Assembly (NCBI RefSeq): GCF_004359215.1
Contig: NC_090615.1
Coordinates: 578,082 to 640,859 of the forward strand
Length of the DNA stretch: 62,778 nucleotides
Direction of reading: 5' to 3'
Source: Bremia lactucae
Lineage: Eukaryota > Oomycota > Peronosporomycetes > Peronosporales > Peronosporaceae
Shown here in pieces: positions 1 to 9,170 of this stretch. Under the pieces are notes generated by a model, which was not told the origin of the DNA, made no database searches, and worked only from the letters and a program-made list of their open reading frames with translations. Position numbers and translations under genes: made by a program. Positions within the stretch are counted from its first letter, which is position 1. The number at the start of each line of letters is the position of its first letter.

Positions 1-24
1 AAAGAAGATAAGGACCTTCTATGT

Positions 25-840
25 TTGATGGATCATTTAATGAATTCATCCGATAAATCTTTTAAATATCTACCGGCTTTATATCGATCGTCATCCGATC
101 GATACACAACACGTAACGGCTTATTGTATTACACAGCCGTTACCGGCGACACCCCACGTGTCGTCGTCCCGACTCACAATGATTTGCGCTTGCGCATCAT
201 GTATGAGTGTCACGATGCTCCAACAAGTGGACATCGTGGACGTGAGAAGACTTACCTCACAGTAAGTCGATACTTTTACTGGCCCCGCCAGTATCAGTTT
301 GTGCGCAAGTACATTCGTGCTTGCGAGGTTTGTCAACGGGTGAAGCCTAGCCCTTCATCCCGTGCACCTCTTCAACCTCTACCACTTCCGGCAGAGTGTT
401 CGCAGTCCGTATCTATGGACTTCGTCTTCGGATTTCCCGAAGACGAACACAAAAACAATGGAATTTTTGTTTTTGTAGACAGATTCAGCAAGATGGTTAT
501 CTTGCTGCAGTACCAGAGTCGATCACTACTCCGGGCTGTGCCCGTGTCTTTATTGACACGGTATTCAAACTCCACAAATTGCCCCTTACCCCGTGAACGG
601 GTCTCGGATAGAGATCCACGATTCACGGCGGAGTTCTGGCGATCCGTGTTCCGATCTCTCGGAACACGGCTGACTATGTTAACATCCGATCACCCAGAAA
701 GAGATGGTCAAACAGAACGCGTAAATCGCGTCCTCGAAGAGATACTTCGAGGTTACGTCCAATCGTATCCGAATTGGAGCGAGTTTTTACCGATGGTCGA
801 ATTCGCCATCAATAATTCGGTGCATGCGTCTACAACGTGA
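25..840 (+). pseudogene. Gypsy A1 integrase (HHCC zinc finger + DDE core)
   Basis: Integrase inserts the retroelement cDNA into the host chromosome. The 271-residue frame shows the zinc-binding H63/H70/C100/C103 set, then the catalytic core: D132 in MDFVFGFPED, D195 in VSDRDPRF and E231 in DGQTERVNR. The frame opens on TTG, so it is the continuation of a polyprotein cut by the window edge, not a true start. Residues about 160-189 read in the wrong frame compared with copies A6 and B1, which have HLAAVPESITAPGCARVF there. The reading returns to the right frame before VSDRD, so two compensating indels are present (about 500-590). The frame ends at TGA 838-840, where the other copies continue. 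Confidence 0.9.
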
Positions 841-1202
841 ATGGCTTACGCCATCTTCGCATACCCACCCAATTAGAGGGATCCTCTAGTTTAAAGGGGG
901 AGGTGGACTCGTAGGAGCAAAACCACTTCTGGCTCATGCTCATCACGCGTCGAAAATAACAACGACGCGAGTGATGTCGATGTCGAAGAAACCAACATCG
1001 AAGATGAGAAAGATCTCATGGCAGTACGCACAAAGCGCACTGAAAAAGACAAAATAAATGAGTTAGCAGAGAAATTTCTGCTGCTCAAGAAACAGTAGCT
1101 CGTTTTGAACAGGATTCCATTGCTAACACAGTGGACTGACAGAAACGGAATGCAGACAAACATGGAAGAGCAAATGTTCATTCATTCAAAATTAATGATC
1201 TA
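841..1202 (+). pseudogene. Degenerate integrase C-terminus to SH3 linker (A1)
   Basis: The sequence parallels the linker of A6 (55440-55780) and, reversed, of A7 (62240-62560). It encodes remnants of the NGLRHPRIP stretch, a charged low-complexity run and DRQKRNADKHGRA, split by frameshifts. No continuous frame remains. Confidence 0.6.
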
Positions 1203-1517
1203 GTGCTACTCTCTACGGTAAACCTACCTAAGCGATTAGTCACTAATGTGGGTAGCAGTAATTTACTACCCAAGTTCATTGGGCCTTTCCGTACACTGCA
1301 TCGCAGAGGCAATGCGTACACAATAGAATTGCCACGTAGGATGCGAACGCATCCCATTTTTTATGTTGGTCGGTTCGGCCCGTACCATCAGTACGCGGTT
1401 TCTTCCGAGGACGGATCTGACCACCCTTTTCAAGAAACCCTAAAAGATTTTTGTGGTCACGAACCATATTCTAATGTTGAATCTGGAGATTGTCATGCTG
1501 GGTCCGAAGATCCTTGA
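1203..1517 (+). pseudogene. Gypsy A1 pol SH3-like fold
   Basis: The frame encodes the small barrel that follows integrase in chromodomain Gypsy elements. Key residues are KFIGPFRTLHRRGNAYTIEL followed by HPIFYVGRFGPYHQ. It links the integrase core to the chromodomain. The reverse strand over the same bases is also open (1467-1276) and reads as the end of aORF (IRPRKKPR motif). Confidence 0.8.
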
Positions 1518-3042
1518 AACTGCGATGAGCGTGATAATTCCGTTCGTACTCCAACATGGATTACGCACTCTTCGAATGGTCTTCCAACCTCTCGATATGG
1601 TGAGTCTGCACCGTCCGCTCCAACGAGCGACGCCTGCCCACGCTCGTAGTCAAGTCCCTCCTCGAAATCATGGAGGAAGCGATCGATTTTGTCGAAGATC
1701 CGACACACGGTTCGGATCTAATTTTTCCTCCTCATCCACCACCATTGGAGAATTCCCACGGTGGTCAACGTTTCCTTGTGGAACGTATCCAGAACGACCG
1801 TGATGTGAAGGGGCAGCGAACGAGTTATCTTGTTCGCCGGCACGGTTATCCACCTTCACATGACGGCTGAAAGTCTCGTTCCCAGCTTGTTGCTGACGTT
1901 GAGGGCCTCGTCCGTCAGTATGACGAGACCCACCCGATGGTTCAGAAGGCCCATCGGAAAGTACGCGCCCCTGGTGCTTGTAAATCGATTGCAAAACGTC
2001 AATCGCATCCCGCATCTCACTAGAGATGCGAGACCTTTCCTAGGGCGAAGGAAGGGAATAGACATCCCCTTCTACTCTCTTCGTGTTGTCAACACAATAA
2101 AGACAGGGATCATCCCACGTGAGGCGTGGAAGCCCAGCCTCACGTTACAACCGATGCAATTTATAGTTTGCACCGGTTGGAGTTCGTTTCTCAAACTTAA
2201 CGCGATTCGCGTTGAGACTTTGAAGCCAGGCTTCGCGTCCAATTTCTTTGACATTGCGAATGAACGCGCTCCAGGCTTGCATAAGCGAGACTTCATCTCG
2301 CTAATTGTTGCCACTTAACAATCGATGCTTAAGAAAAGCATCGAAATAAAAATCTTCCTTAGCGCGAAAGTTCTTCGCGCTGCGATCAAGGCCATGTAGC
2401 TTTGTCGCAATAAATAAGAAAAATTTATTGTGAGGAGTTGTCTCTCCAGACAAGCTAGTGATTTACCGTTCTGGCAAAAGCCACGGCTTCTTCTCAGGGG
2501 CGAGATGAGATATTTTTTGTCTTCACTCCTCTGAGTGGTACCCACTGAAGCAGGGGTGCCACAAGAACTTTTCTTACGATGGCTTACGCCATCGTTATCA
2601 CCTTGCACAGAAACAGGTGCACTGACCGTACGGGAGACGGAACGGGCGATGAGGGATCATCCTCATCGTCGGAACCAAATAGACTATTAACTCGTCTATC
2701 AGAATGAGCCCTCTCATTCGAAGGCTCATAGTCAGCCGCCTGACGTCTATCAGGCGACTGTTCTATTCTCCCCGAGTCGGCCATTTCGTCCGACTCGCAT
2801 TTGTAGTCGACCTCCAAAGAGGGGTCATATTCACGTGGTGAATCACCCCGTGCACCCGCAACATCTAGTGTTGCGCGAGTAGAAGATAGTACGGCAGACG
2901 TTCCGTCTGCCGCAAGAGATAACAGTGCGTCACCCGCGGCTGCACGAACCGCAGCCGAAGGCGCCGCACTATCAGCACCCCGCATGAATTTGTTCTGCAT
3001 GCGATGGAATTTAAAATGATGGTTCTGACCAATCAACATCAT
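1276..3042 (-). pseudogene. aORF copy A1: antisense reading frame between 3' LTR and pol, overlapping pol 3' end
   Basis: The minus strand opens with ATG at 3042, only 76 bp inside the 3' LTR, and reads MMLIGQNHHFKFHRM. It then has an Ala-rich stretch and an acidic stretch (SLFGSDDEDDPSSP), the central block with LMQAWSAFIRNVK, RDAIDVLQSIYKHQGRVLS, LDPNRVSDL, a coiled-coil piece (DKIDRFLHDFEEGLDYER) and a basic tail (GGQIRPRKKPR). Four or more stops and frameshifts break it here. The same blocks in the same order occur in every family A copy in this window and in family B. The part from about 2020 to 1276 lies antisense to the pol chromodomain and SH3 fold. The product has no recognised family; its function is unknown. 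Confidence 0.75.
1670..2023 (+). pseudogene. Gypsy A1 pol chromodomain (internal stop)
   Basis: The chromodomain motif is RFLVERIQNDRDVKGQRTSY followed by LVRRHGYPPSHD. Such a domain can steer integration by binding modified histones. The Trp codon expected after SHD(S), as in DSWEP of the other copies, has become TGA at 1868-1870. The frame then continues as LVADVEGLVRQYDETHPM to the TAG at 2021-2023. The first ATG at 1670 is not a real start; this is the C-terminus of pol. Confidence 0.8.
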
Positions 3043-3104
3043 TTTATTATTAAGTGGTCACTATGTGACCACTCCATCCAATGACAGTCAGAGTGATTGT
3101 CGTT

Positions 3105-3118
3105 TATAGGAGGGGTGA
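3105..3118 (+). other. Polypurine tract of A1
   Basis: A purine-rich run (taggaggggtga) sits directly before the LTR start TGTAACGGGG. The same run, with small changes, precedes every family A 3' LTR. It fixes the orientation of the element as plus-strand pol. Confidence 0.75.
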
Positions 3119-3562
3119 TGTAACGGGGTGTATCGTTACATGAAATAAACACTTGAAGGTTGTTAATTAGTATATTATCTAAAAGGTGGATAAAATTTGG
3201 AGATTATTACTTTATATAGTAATGGTAAAAAAACATATCCATAAATATGTATAGGCCATTTTTTTATTTATTTCGCAGACTAACCAGCTGTAAACGTAAG
3301 CAGAGAGATAGAGACAGATAAGATTTCAATTGCATGTTTGGTATTAGTTGATAATTAAGTTAGCATTCACAGATAGAAAGAAGAAGAAACTGAATTATAT
3401 TAATACAGTTTTCATTTCATCCTCTTTAAATTGGTTGTCTTAAAGAGTAGTCTTCCTCTGCACGTACTAGTGTACGTGAAGTATCGTAAGGCACCACTTG
3501 CAACTGAAGCAGTGCGAAGTGGACTTGTACTAAAGCAGTGCAAATCGTAGTGCCCCGTTACA
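3119..3562 (+). repeat. Family A LTR (3' LTR of A1)
   Basis: The 444-bp LTR has TG...CA ends that form a 10-bp inverted repeat (TGTAACGGGG / CCCCGTTACA). It contains an AT-rich half, the shared block near 3440-3490 (cctctgcacgtactagtgta) and short inverted repeats such as cttgtac/gtacaag-like stems. Related LTRs lie at 16207, 38258, 40735, 41388, 53716 and 58745. Confidence 0.85.
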
Positions 3563-4194
3563 GTGGCCACATTACGACGTGGTCGCCTACAGAATTTATG
3601 CGTACTTTCATGTTAATAAGCAAGATGCTTTTTCAACAAAAAACATAAGGTAATTGTGGCTCATGTTGGATGCAAAAATAGCACTAAGATTCGCCTATTT
3701 GAAGGGTAAGCATGCACTTCGGCAACATTTTGGAAATAAGCGATAAGGGAGCTTAAGTTCTAAAGACTAATTAACATGCATGCCCTTATCGCTTATTTCA
3801 GCTCAACTTCTCCCTCGTTCCTCGGTTTGCAGCTCAAACGAGCTATAAAAGGTAAGCGTTCTCGGCGGACTTTTGCTGTAACTTATTGCCGAGCTCAAGT
3901 CGCGATTTAGTCACTATTAACTTGACCACGACATAGAAAGCACCTTAGTTGACACTTCTTTCATGACTTCATAAAGAAAAGCTGTCACCACATCGACCAA
4001 GCGCCGCAGTCATATCCTTGTGGCGCGGTCCGGGCAGTCTCTTTGTCATTATGTCTGCAACAATCTTATATGGTGGTTATTCGACCAAATATTGAGTTAA
4101 ACTCATCATTTTCTTCTCAGTAACAATTTATAGAAATTTGCGAGGCTCTCTTCGTTGCGACAACGGTGGCAACGAATAGAGCCTTGCTAAATTT
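3434..4194. repeat. 761-bp block repeated without visible difference at 16527-17287
   Basis: By eye, 3434-4194 and 16527-17287 (offset 13093) are base-for-base the same. The block covers the last 129 bp of a family A LTR plus 632 bp of a Copia 3' region. The LTR parts left of the block (3119-3433 and 16207-16526) differ at many sites. This points to a very recent duplication or gene conversion, or to an assembly artefact. Confidence 0.85.
3563..4194 (-). mobile_element. Copia-type element 3' end fragment (first copy)
   Basis: On the minus strand around 4070-4020 the sequence encodes VADIMTKRLPGPRHK, the typical last motif of a Copia polyprotein. It is followed by a short non-coding stretch with a TATA-like ctataaaagg at 3845-3855 on the plus strand. 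A near-palindrome of about 65 bp closes the right side (about 4129-4194). Confidence 0.6.
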
Positions 4195-4411
4195 GGATGT
4201 TCTGAGCGTCGGCGGCAAGGCCTGGCTATACAAAGTGGCTTCGGTACGTGACCTTTTTTAAAAAAGAGATCCATTATCAGTGCACGCGGGTAGTAGCTCC
4301 GGTTGTCGAAACGGATGGTTGCCTTGCCTTTCGTTGGTGAGAGAACATGTATTCCTCGTTCGGTAGAGATGCAGACCATGCCCCTCGGGAGGCGTACTTT
4401 CTAAAGATTGC
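4195..4411. other. Unassigned spacer
   Basis: No domain is recognised. A minus-strand frame of 83 codons (4379-4128) runs into the Copia fragment and looks accidental. Confidence 0.4.
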
Positions 4412-5056
4412 CTATTGGAAGGTGCGCCTCTCTTCCGAGACGCGCAAAGGGCTTGATAATTTGCAATCCCTTTCGAGCGCGCGTAGCGCTCTTCTTCGAT
4501 GATCTAAACGAGTGGCTTGTGACACCGACTGAGCACGCTCACGTGTCGTCGGCGGAGCTTTAGGCTCCGGATCCTCTATGTCAGAACCATTATGGATTAT
4601 GGTCTGAGCATAAGGCGTTGTGTGTATACCCAACGGAGAAGCGTCTGCGCCGTTTTAGGCAGCGCTCTCATAGCCTGTCGCTACGATATCCAGCGCAGAC
4701 AACGAGACAGCACTCGTAAATGTTGCTGTCTCCATGTTGTGAGCCATGAGGGAAGTTTGGATAGGCAATAATGCGCCATCATTCTTCCTCATGAGCTCGT
4801 TGTCCGAATCACTGCTATGAGGTGACGGCAACGGTGTCAACTCATTGTAGTCGACAATGAGCGACGGATCAACATCCTTACTATTAAAGTGGGATGGATC
4901 CTTTAGCCCCGTTAACGCGACAGTAGCAGTAGCTGTCGTCGTTTCGACTAAGGCATTGGACGCGGCCGGCGAATGAACGCGGCGCGTGCGCTTAGTGCGA
5001 GGCTGAGTGGGCGTCTTCGCAGACGACCCACCAACATGGCTCCTTCTAGGTAGCAT
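4412..5056 (-). pseudogene. aORF-like antisense frame of a fourth Gypsy family (D remnant)
   Basis: Minus-strand frames 5056-4655 and 4633-4412 lie just inside a 3' LTR-like sequence starting at 5186. The first starts with ATG and is basic (RTKRTRRVHSP), then carries VDPSLIVDYNELTPLPSPH and SSDSDNEL. The phrase DPSLIVDYN matches DPSLEVDYK of the family A aORF, and the Ser/Asp run matches its acidic stretch. The second piece has NGSDIEDPEPKAPP. No pol sequence is left beside it. This supports a wider spread of the aORF arrangement, but the similarity is short. Confidence 0.5.
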
Positions 5057-5185
5057 CTTTGGCGCCGTGTATGAACACAGGTCGCTAGAGTGATTGAGTG
5101 AACTAGCGGCGCGTAAAGCTGCTCGCAGCTTCTCGCTCCTCTTTGACGAATTTAAAATGTAAATTCGTTCTTTAAGGGGGAATGG

Positions 5186-5702
5186 TGTAACGGGCTAAAG
5201 TTGCCTTAATGTAACACAGTCCCCGTTAAGTACACTTGGTGTCAATTACTCAAAACAAGAAACTAGACCCACCACTCGGATGTGGTTCACATTTGTGACC
5301 AACCCTTGTGTATGTGATGCACATTGGTGCATTCACATTAGGAGGGATGACGGCTAGCGTCATCCGTTACGCGAGGTATTTAGAAGATACGCTCGCAATA
5401 CATATTAAGTGTTATCTATAGAGATGACATTTTGATTGGTAGAATTAGGTATTTATATTTAATGCGATTAAATATAAATTAGTCTGACAACTACTTATTA
5501 CTTAGTAAGTGCGCACGAGGGGCCGGATTACCGCTCCCGTGACGACACTTTACTAGAGTACTTAGTGCGTTGGGTGAGGTCGCTAACGCGCCCACCACAC
5601 TACGTCACTGTACGCAAGAGAAGCTGGCAAAACCGCTTTCTCGCTGTGCTAGGGTGTGTGTCTAAGTAGAGCGTGGCCGCATTTACGACGTGCCCGCCTA
5701 CA
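5186..5702 (+). repeat. Probable family D LTR
   Basis: It starts TGTAACGGGCTAAAG just after a purine-rich run (ttaagggggaatgg). The right end is uncertain. A 30-bp motif at 5673-5702 ending cgcctaca, also found at 3563-3592, would give a TG...CA LTR of 517 bp. Confidence 0.45.
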
Positions 5703-6872
5703 CTCTTAGCTCTCTCTCTCTTTGTGCGCGTCCAGTGCTGACTGGACCGCGGAGCAAGTAGATATAATGGTCTGCATCTATTGATGGATAAACTTTCCGG
5801 ATATTACTATGTATAGTAATATTCCCCAAATATTATCTACCTTTTAGACACTTTATTAATTAACAACCTTTAAGTGTTAATAACATGTAACGATACATCA
5901 CCCCCCCCTAAACGACAATCATTCTGACTGTCATTGAATAAAGTGGTCACTATACGACCACTTAAGTGGAAACGATGTGAAATGGTCAGAACCAAAATTT
6001 TAAATTATATCGCATAATTAACGGGTCCATGCGGTCAGCGAATAGAGTGGAACCTTCGGCTGCGGTACATACAGCCGCGGGCGACGCATATTTGTCTCTT
6101 GCGGCAGACATTTCGTATGCCAAAGTATCATTTTCTTCTGCAACACTAAATGTTGCGGGTGCACGTGGTAAGTCACCACGTGAGTCCGACCCCTCTTTGG
6201 CGGTCGACTATGAATGCGAGTCGGATGAAATGGCCGACTCGACAAGAGTAAAACAGTCGCCTGAACGTCATCTGGCGTCTGACTATGAGCCTTCGAATGA
6301 GAGGGCTCAATCGGATAGTCGTGCTAATAGCGCTCGCTATAGCATGTTTGGTTCCGACGATGAGGATTATTCGCCATCGCCAGCACCGTCTCCGTGCCGT
6401 CACCCGCACTTATCCCTTTGCGTGGTGATGACGATGGCGTAAGCCATCGTAATAAAAGTTCTTGTGGTACCCTTGCTTCAGTGGGTACCACTCAGGGGAG
6501 TGCAGACGATAACATGTCTCGTCTTACCCCTGAGAAGAACCCGTGGCGTTTGCCCGAACGGCTAGTCAGTAGCTTGTCGGAAGAGACTACTCCTTACAAA
6601 TTAATATCGCTTATTTATTGCGACAACGCTTCATGGCCTTGTAACCAGCGCGAAGAACTTTCGGGTGAGGAGATTTATATCTCGATGCTTTTCTTAAGCA
6701 TCGATGGTACAGTGTCATCAATAAACGAGATAAAATCTCGTTGATGCAAGCCTGGAGCGCGTTCATTCGCAATGTCACAGACATTGGACGCGAAGACTGG
6801 CTTCAAAGATTTAACTCGATTCGCGTTAAGTTTGAGAAACGAACCCCAACCGGTGCAAGGTGGTTGCTGCCG
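5703..6872 (-). mobile_element. Family A fragment A2 (partial LTR + aORF part), inverted
   Basis: An LTR remnant (about 5720-5897, minus orientation) is followed by the C-rich complement of the polypurine tract (5898-5910) and aORF sequence on the plus strand. The LTR subtype contains a 6-bp-stem palindrome (gtccag...ctggac) also seen at 58575. The fragment ends abruptly near 6872 inside the central aORF block. Confidence 0.7.
6029..6872 (+). pseudogene. aORF copy A2 (N-terminal and central parts)
   Basis: The first frame (to 6442) reads PSAAVHTAAGDAYLSLAAD, GARGKSPRESDPSLAVDYE, then MFGSDDEDYSPSPAPSP, and stops after VVMTMA. The second frame (6394-6744) carries on with GDDDGVSHRNKSSCGT, LTPEKNPWRLPERL and SIDGTVSS. 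A third piece from 6744 reads MQAWSAFIRNVTDIGRED. The two frame switches are single-base changes relative to copy A5, where the first join is open. The fragment breaks off after GARW. Confidence 0.7.
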
Positions 6873-7133
6873 ATTCCGACCTAGCCCTTTCGTGACTAGA
6901 AGTTGTCGAAAGTTCGACATCACTTGCAGGTAAGTTGGAAGTTGGGCTCATAACTTGTTAGAATGGTGTAGCTTACGAACGAAGTAGTAAATGGGAAACT
7001 AATATGTACTATCTTAATTCTACTTGTGCATCCCTAATTAGCCTGTCCTAAATTACTTAATAGGAGTTCATTAGTATCTGACACATCATAGAGCATGCGA
7101 CAGTGTGAGTGAGTAATGAGCCCTTAATTTGCA
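6873..7133. other. Unassigned AT-rich spacer
   Basis: No coding signal or known repeat is seen. It lies between the broken aORF A2 and three hairpin units. Confidence 0.4.
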
Positions 7134-7240
7134 CTCACTGTGCCTTCTTTGTGTGTATCTTGAATAGTTGCATTACGCACCTTCTCTGCGCGTAACTTGA
7201 AACGTCACCCTATGCACCTTCTTTGTGCATATTTCGACAC
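7134..7240. repeat. Three tandem hairpin units with CTTCTYT loops
   Basis: Three units of about 35 bp each carry a short inverted repeat around the same loop: tgtGCcttctttGTGtgta, tacGCACcttctctGCGCgta and tatGCACcttctttGTGCata. Each is followed by a sequence like cttgaa. The arms differ between units while mostly staying paired. Confidence 0.6.
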
Positions 7241-7245
7241 ATCCA

Positions 7246-7613
7246 TCATGCCCATGTTAGATGGAACGTGCGTGGCCTTTGAACGGACCACGAAGTGCTA
7301 CCAGGTATAACGGAGCAGCCTTCGCTAGGACTGATAACAGTGCCTCGATACTTCACGTGCAATGACGTGCAGACGAAGTCTTAAGGTAGCTACGAAGTAT
7401 TAGATACTAAACGTAAATACTAACGACTTGAATTTTGAAAAGTAAAGCTGTATTCATATATATTAAGTTCCTACGTAGCAATCTTCTGTCAACTGACTTA
7501 AGTATATAGTATCAAACAATGAATAGCGCCTACTACTTGCGCACCGCCCAATCGTGCCTAGTAACGATTGGCGGGGTTGGTTTAAACTTAAATCAGCCAA
7601 TCAACAGAACTGC
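7246..7613 (-). mobile_element. Inverted family B start: leader, PBS and LTR fragment
   Basis: Read on the minus strand, an LTR piece (7613-7306) ends ...cgttata, then cc and TGGTAGCAC (primer binding site like), then a leader and ATGGGCATGATGG. The layout matches the plus-strand element starting at 7616. The two LTRs stand head to head with 2 bp between them. Confidence 0.65.
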
Positions 7614-7615
7614 TG

Positions 7616-8104
7616 TGTAACGGATGTACCATTACATAAGTAATATTTCCTATAAGAGATACAATAAATATTAATGTTTAAGAGAGAAAATAAATATAGA
7701 AGTACCAAATCATTGTATTTATAATTTTGAAATCTTACTTAATAGTTCAAAAATCACCAATTTTGGTGCTTTTGAAGCAATACGACATTACTTCTATTGA
7801 TTGGTTGATTTAAGTTTAAATCAACCCCACCAATCGTTACAAGACACGATAAGGCGTTGCCCAAGGAGGCGCATTACCTAGTAGGCTATTAACATATTAA
7901 AGTCAGTAGATCGAAGATCGTTATGTCAGAAACTTGATATATATGTACGGTTTTACTTGTTCCGTATTATAAGGCCTAAGAATTTATCTTTAGTAGCTAA
8001 GACTTAGAACCTTCCTCTGCACGTCTTGCACGTGAAGTATTCGAGGCACTCCATCTTCACTGTTATCAGTATAGGTTGACTAGTATTGTTAACAGTCCGT
8101 TACA
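7616..8104 (+). repeat. Family B LTR (5' LTR of B1)
   Basis: The 489-bp LTR begins TGTAACGGATG and ends CCGTTACA. It contains accaattttggtgct and a long AT-rich region shared with the B LTRs at 15282-15787 and 45364/52909. The element body follows on its right. Confidence 0.8.
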
Positions 8105-8106
8105 CC

Positions 8107-8124
8107 TGGTAACACTCCAATCAA
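8107..8124 (+). other. Putative primer binding site of B1
   Basis: TGGTAACACTCC starts 2 bp after the LTR end. Equivalent positions in other elements read TGGTAGCAC (45957; minus strand at 40733 and 7303). It should pair with the 3' end of a tRNA ending GTGCTACCA; the tRNA is not identified. Confidence 0.55.
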
Positions 8125-8150
8125 CGGCCTACGCACGTTCCATCCGTCAT

Positions 8151-9170
8151 GGACATGTTGGATGAAGAAGGAGATAGCTTTCAATCTCCTCAAGAAGGCT
8201 ATCGCGCAACGCACGAAAGGCTCATTCATTTGAGTGACCTTGAATGAATAGCGATCGAACACATGAGTTCGGTTCTAGGTGGACCAGCCGTTAGCGCAAT
8301 GTTGTTCGCTCTGCAAAGAGACGGGCAACATGCAGCTATAGCCGAATTCATACAACATGAATTCGACGGAACCTAAGAAAGTAGACTGCTTCGCCGGCAA
8401 GGCTCTCAACACGCGGAAGTGTTGAGAACAGGGTGCTTAACAGTTGGAACTGCTGAGACACGAGCATTTACAGGCTGCTAGCGGGCCGATGCTTCCACGT
8501 CGACCCGAAAGCTTAAAGTTCGAAATTCCTAAGTTTAAGGCAGTCGAAGGCGACTCCCTTTTGAGATGGTTTGTCGAATATACAACGCCATTAAAGCTCG
8601 CCGCATCAATGATGATGCGACGAAAGTGAAATTTGGCACGTCCGACGAAGCCGGACGTGCCAAATATCGTTAGGGCTCAAGCTTTACGACACGTTAGGTT
8701 TAAGTCGTACGAGATTTAAAGACCCGACTCAGTCAAACATTTGAGCCGCCACATGCCGAATTCAGGGCTGAGCCGAGCTCCTGGATTTGAAGCAGGACAA
8801 GCGCGATATTCACGCGTATGTCCAACATACACGATACGTTGTAAGAGTCATCCATTAGATGCACAAACACAGGTAACTGTATTAATTATTAGTTTTGCAG
8901 ACGGTCCTATCAAGACACACCTGTTCCGGCTTGAACTAGAGACGCTTGATAAAACGATCTCAGTAGCGGAACCCGAAGACTTCAGCCTGAAAGAGGCTTT
9001 CGTCCACCCTGAGGCTTATCGTCCTCCATGACGGCAAGCTAAACGGAGGTCCAGAATCAATGAACCTCTCGTATATAGAGAGCGAGATACCTTGCTCTTC
9101 AAGTTACGAACTATTTCAAAAATGTAATCGTTGTCAAAAAACGGGTTGCTACGCCTATGATTGTAGTGCC
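8151..9170 (+). pseudogene. Gypsy B1 gag with CCHC zinc knuckle
   Basis: An ATG at 8151 opens MDMLDEEGDSFQSPQEG. Broken frames follow with LKFEIPKFKAVEGDSLLRW (8444-8629), then QVTVLIISFADGPIKTHLF and LETLDKTISVAEPEDFSLKE (8741-9031). The knuckle CNRCQKTGCYAYDC is at about 9126-9168. Gag forms the capsid and binds element RNA. At least five breaks make it non-functional. Confidence 0.7.

Larger units (their letters stand above)
1..3562 (+). mobile_element. Ty3/Gypsy family A copy A1, 5'-truncated by window edge
   Basis: This is the right part of a chromodomain Gypsy element. It holds integrase (25-840), a degenerate linker (841-1202), the SH3-like fold (1203-1517), the chromodomain (1670-2023), an antisense frame on the minus strand (3042 down to about 1276), a purine-rich tract (3105-3118) and a 3' LTR (3119-3562). 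Order and orientation match copies A4 to A7. The 5' LTR, gag, protease and RT lie outside the window. Several stops and frameshifts show that it is inactive. Confidence 0.9.

Noticed and set aside
7134..7240. CRISPR-like array
   Set aside because: There are only three imperfect units with variable stems and no spacers of equal size, in a eukaryotic context.
8741..9031. Independent gene candidate
   Set aside because: DGPIKTHLFRLELETLDK is typical Gypsy gag, so it is part of B1.
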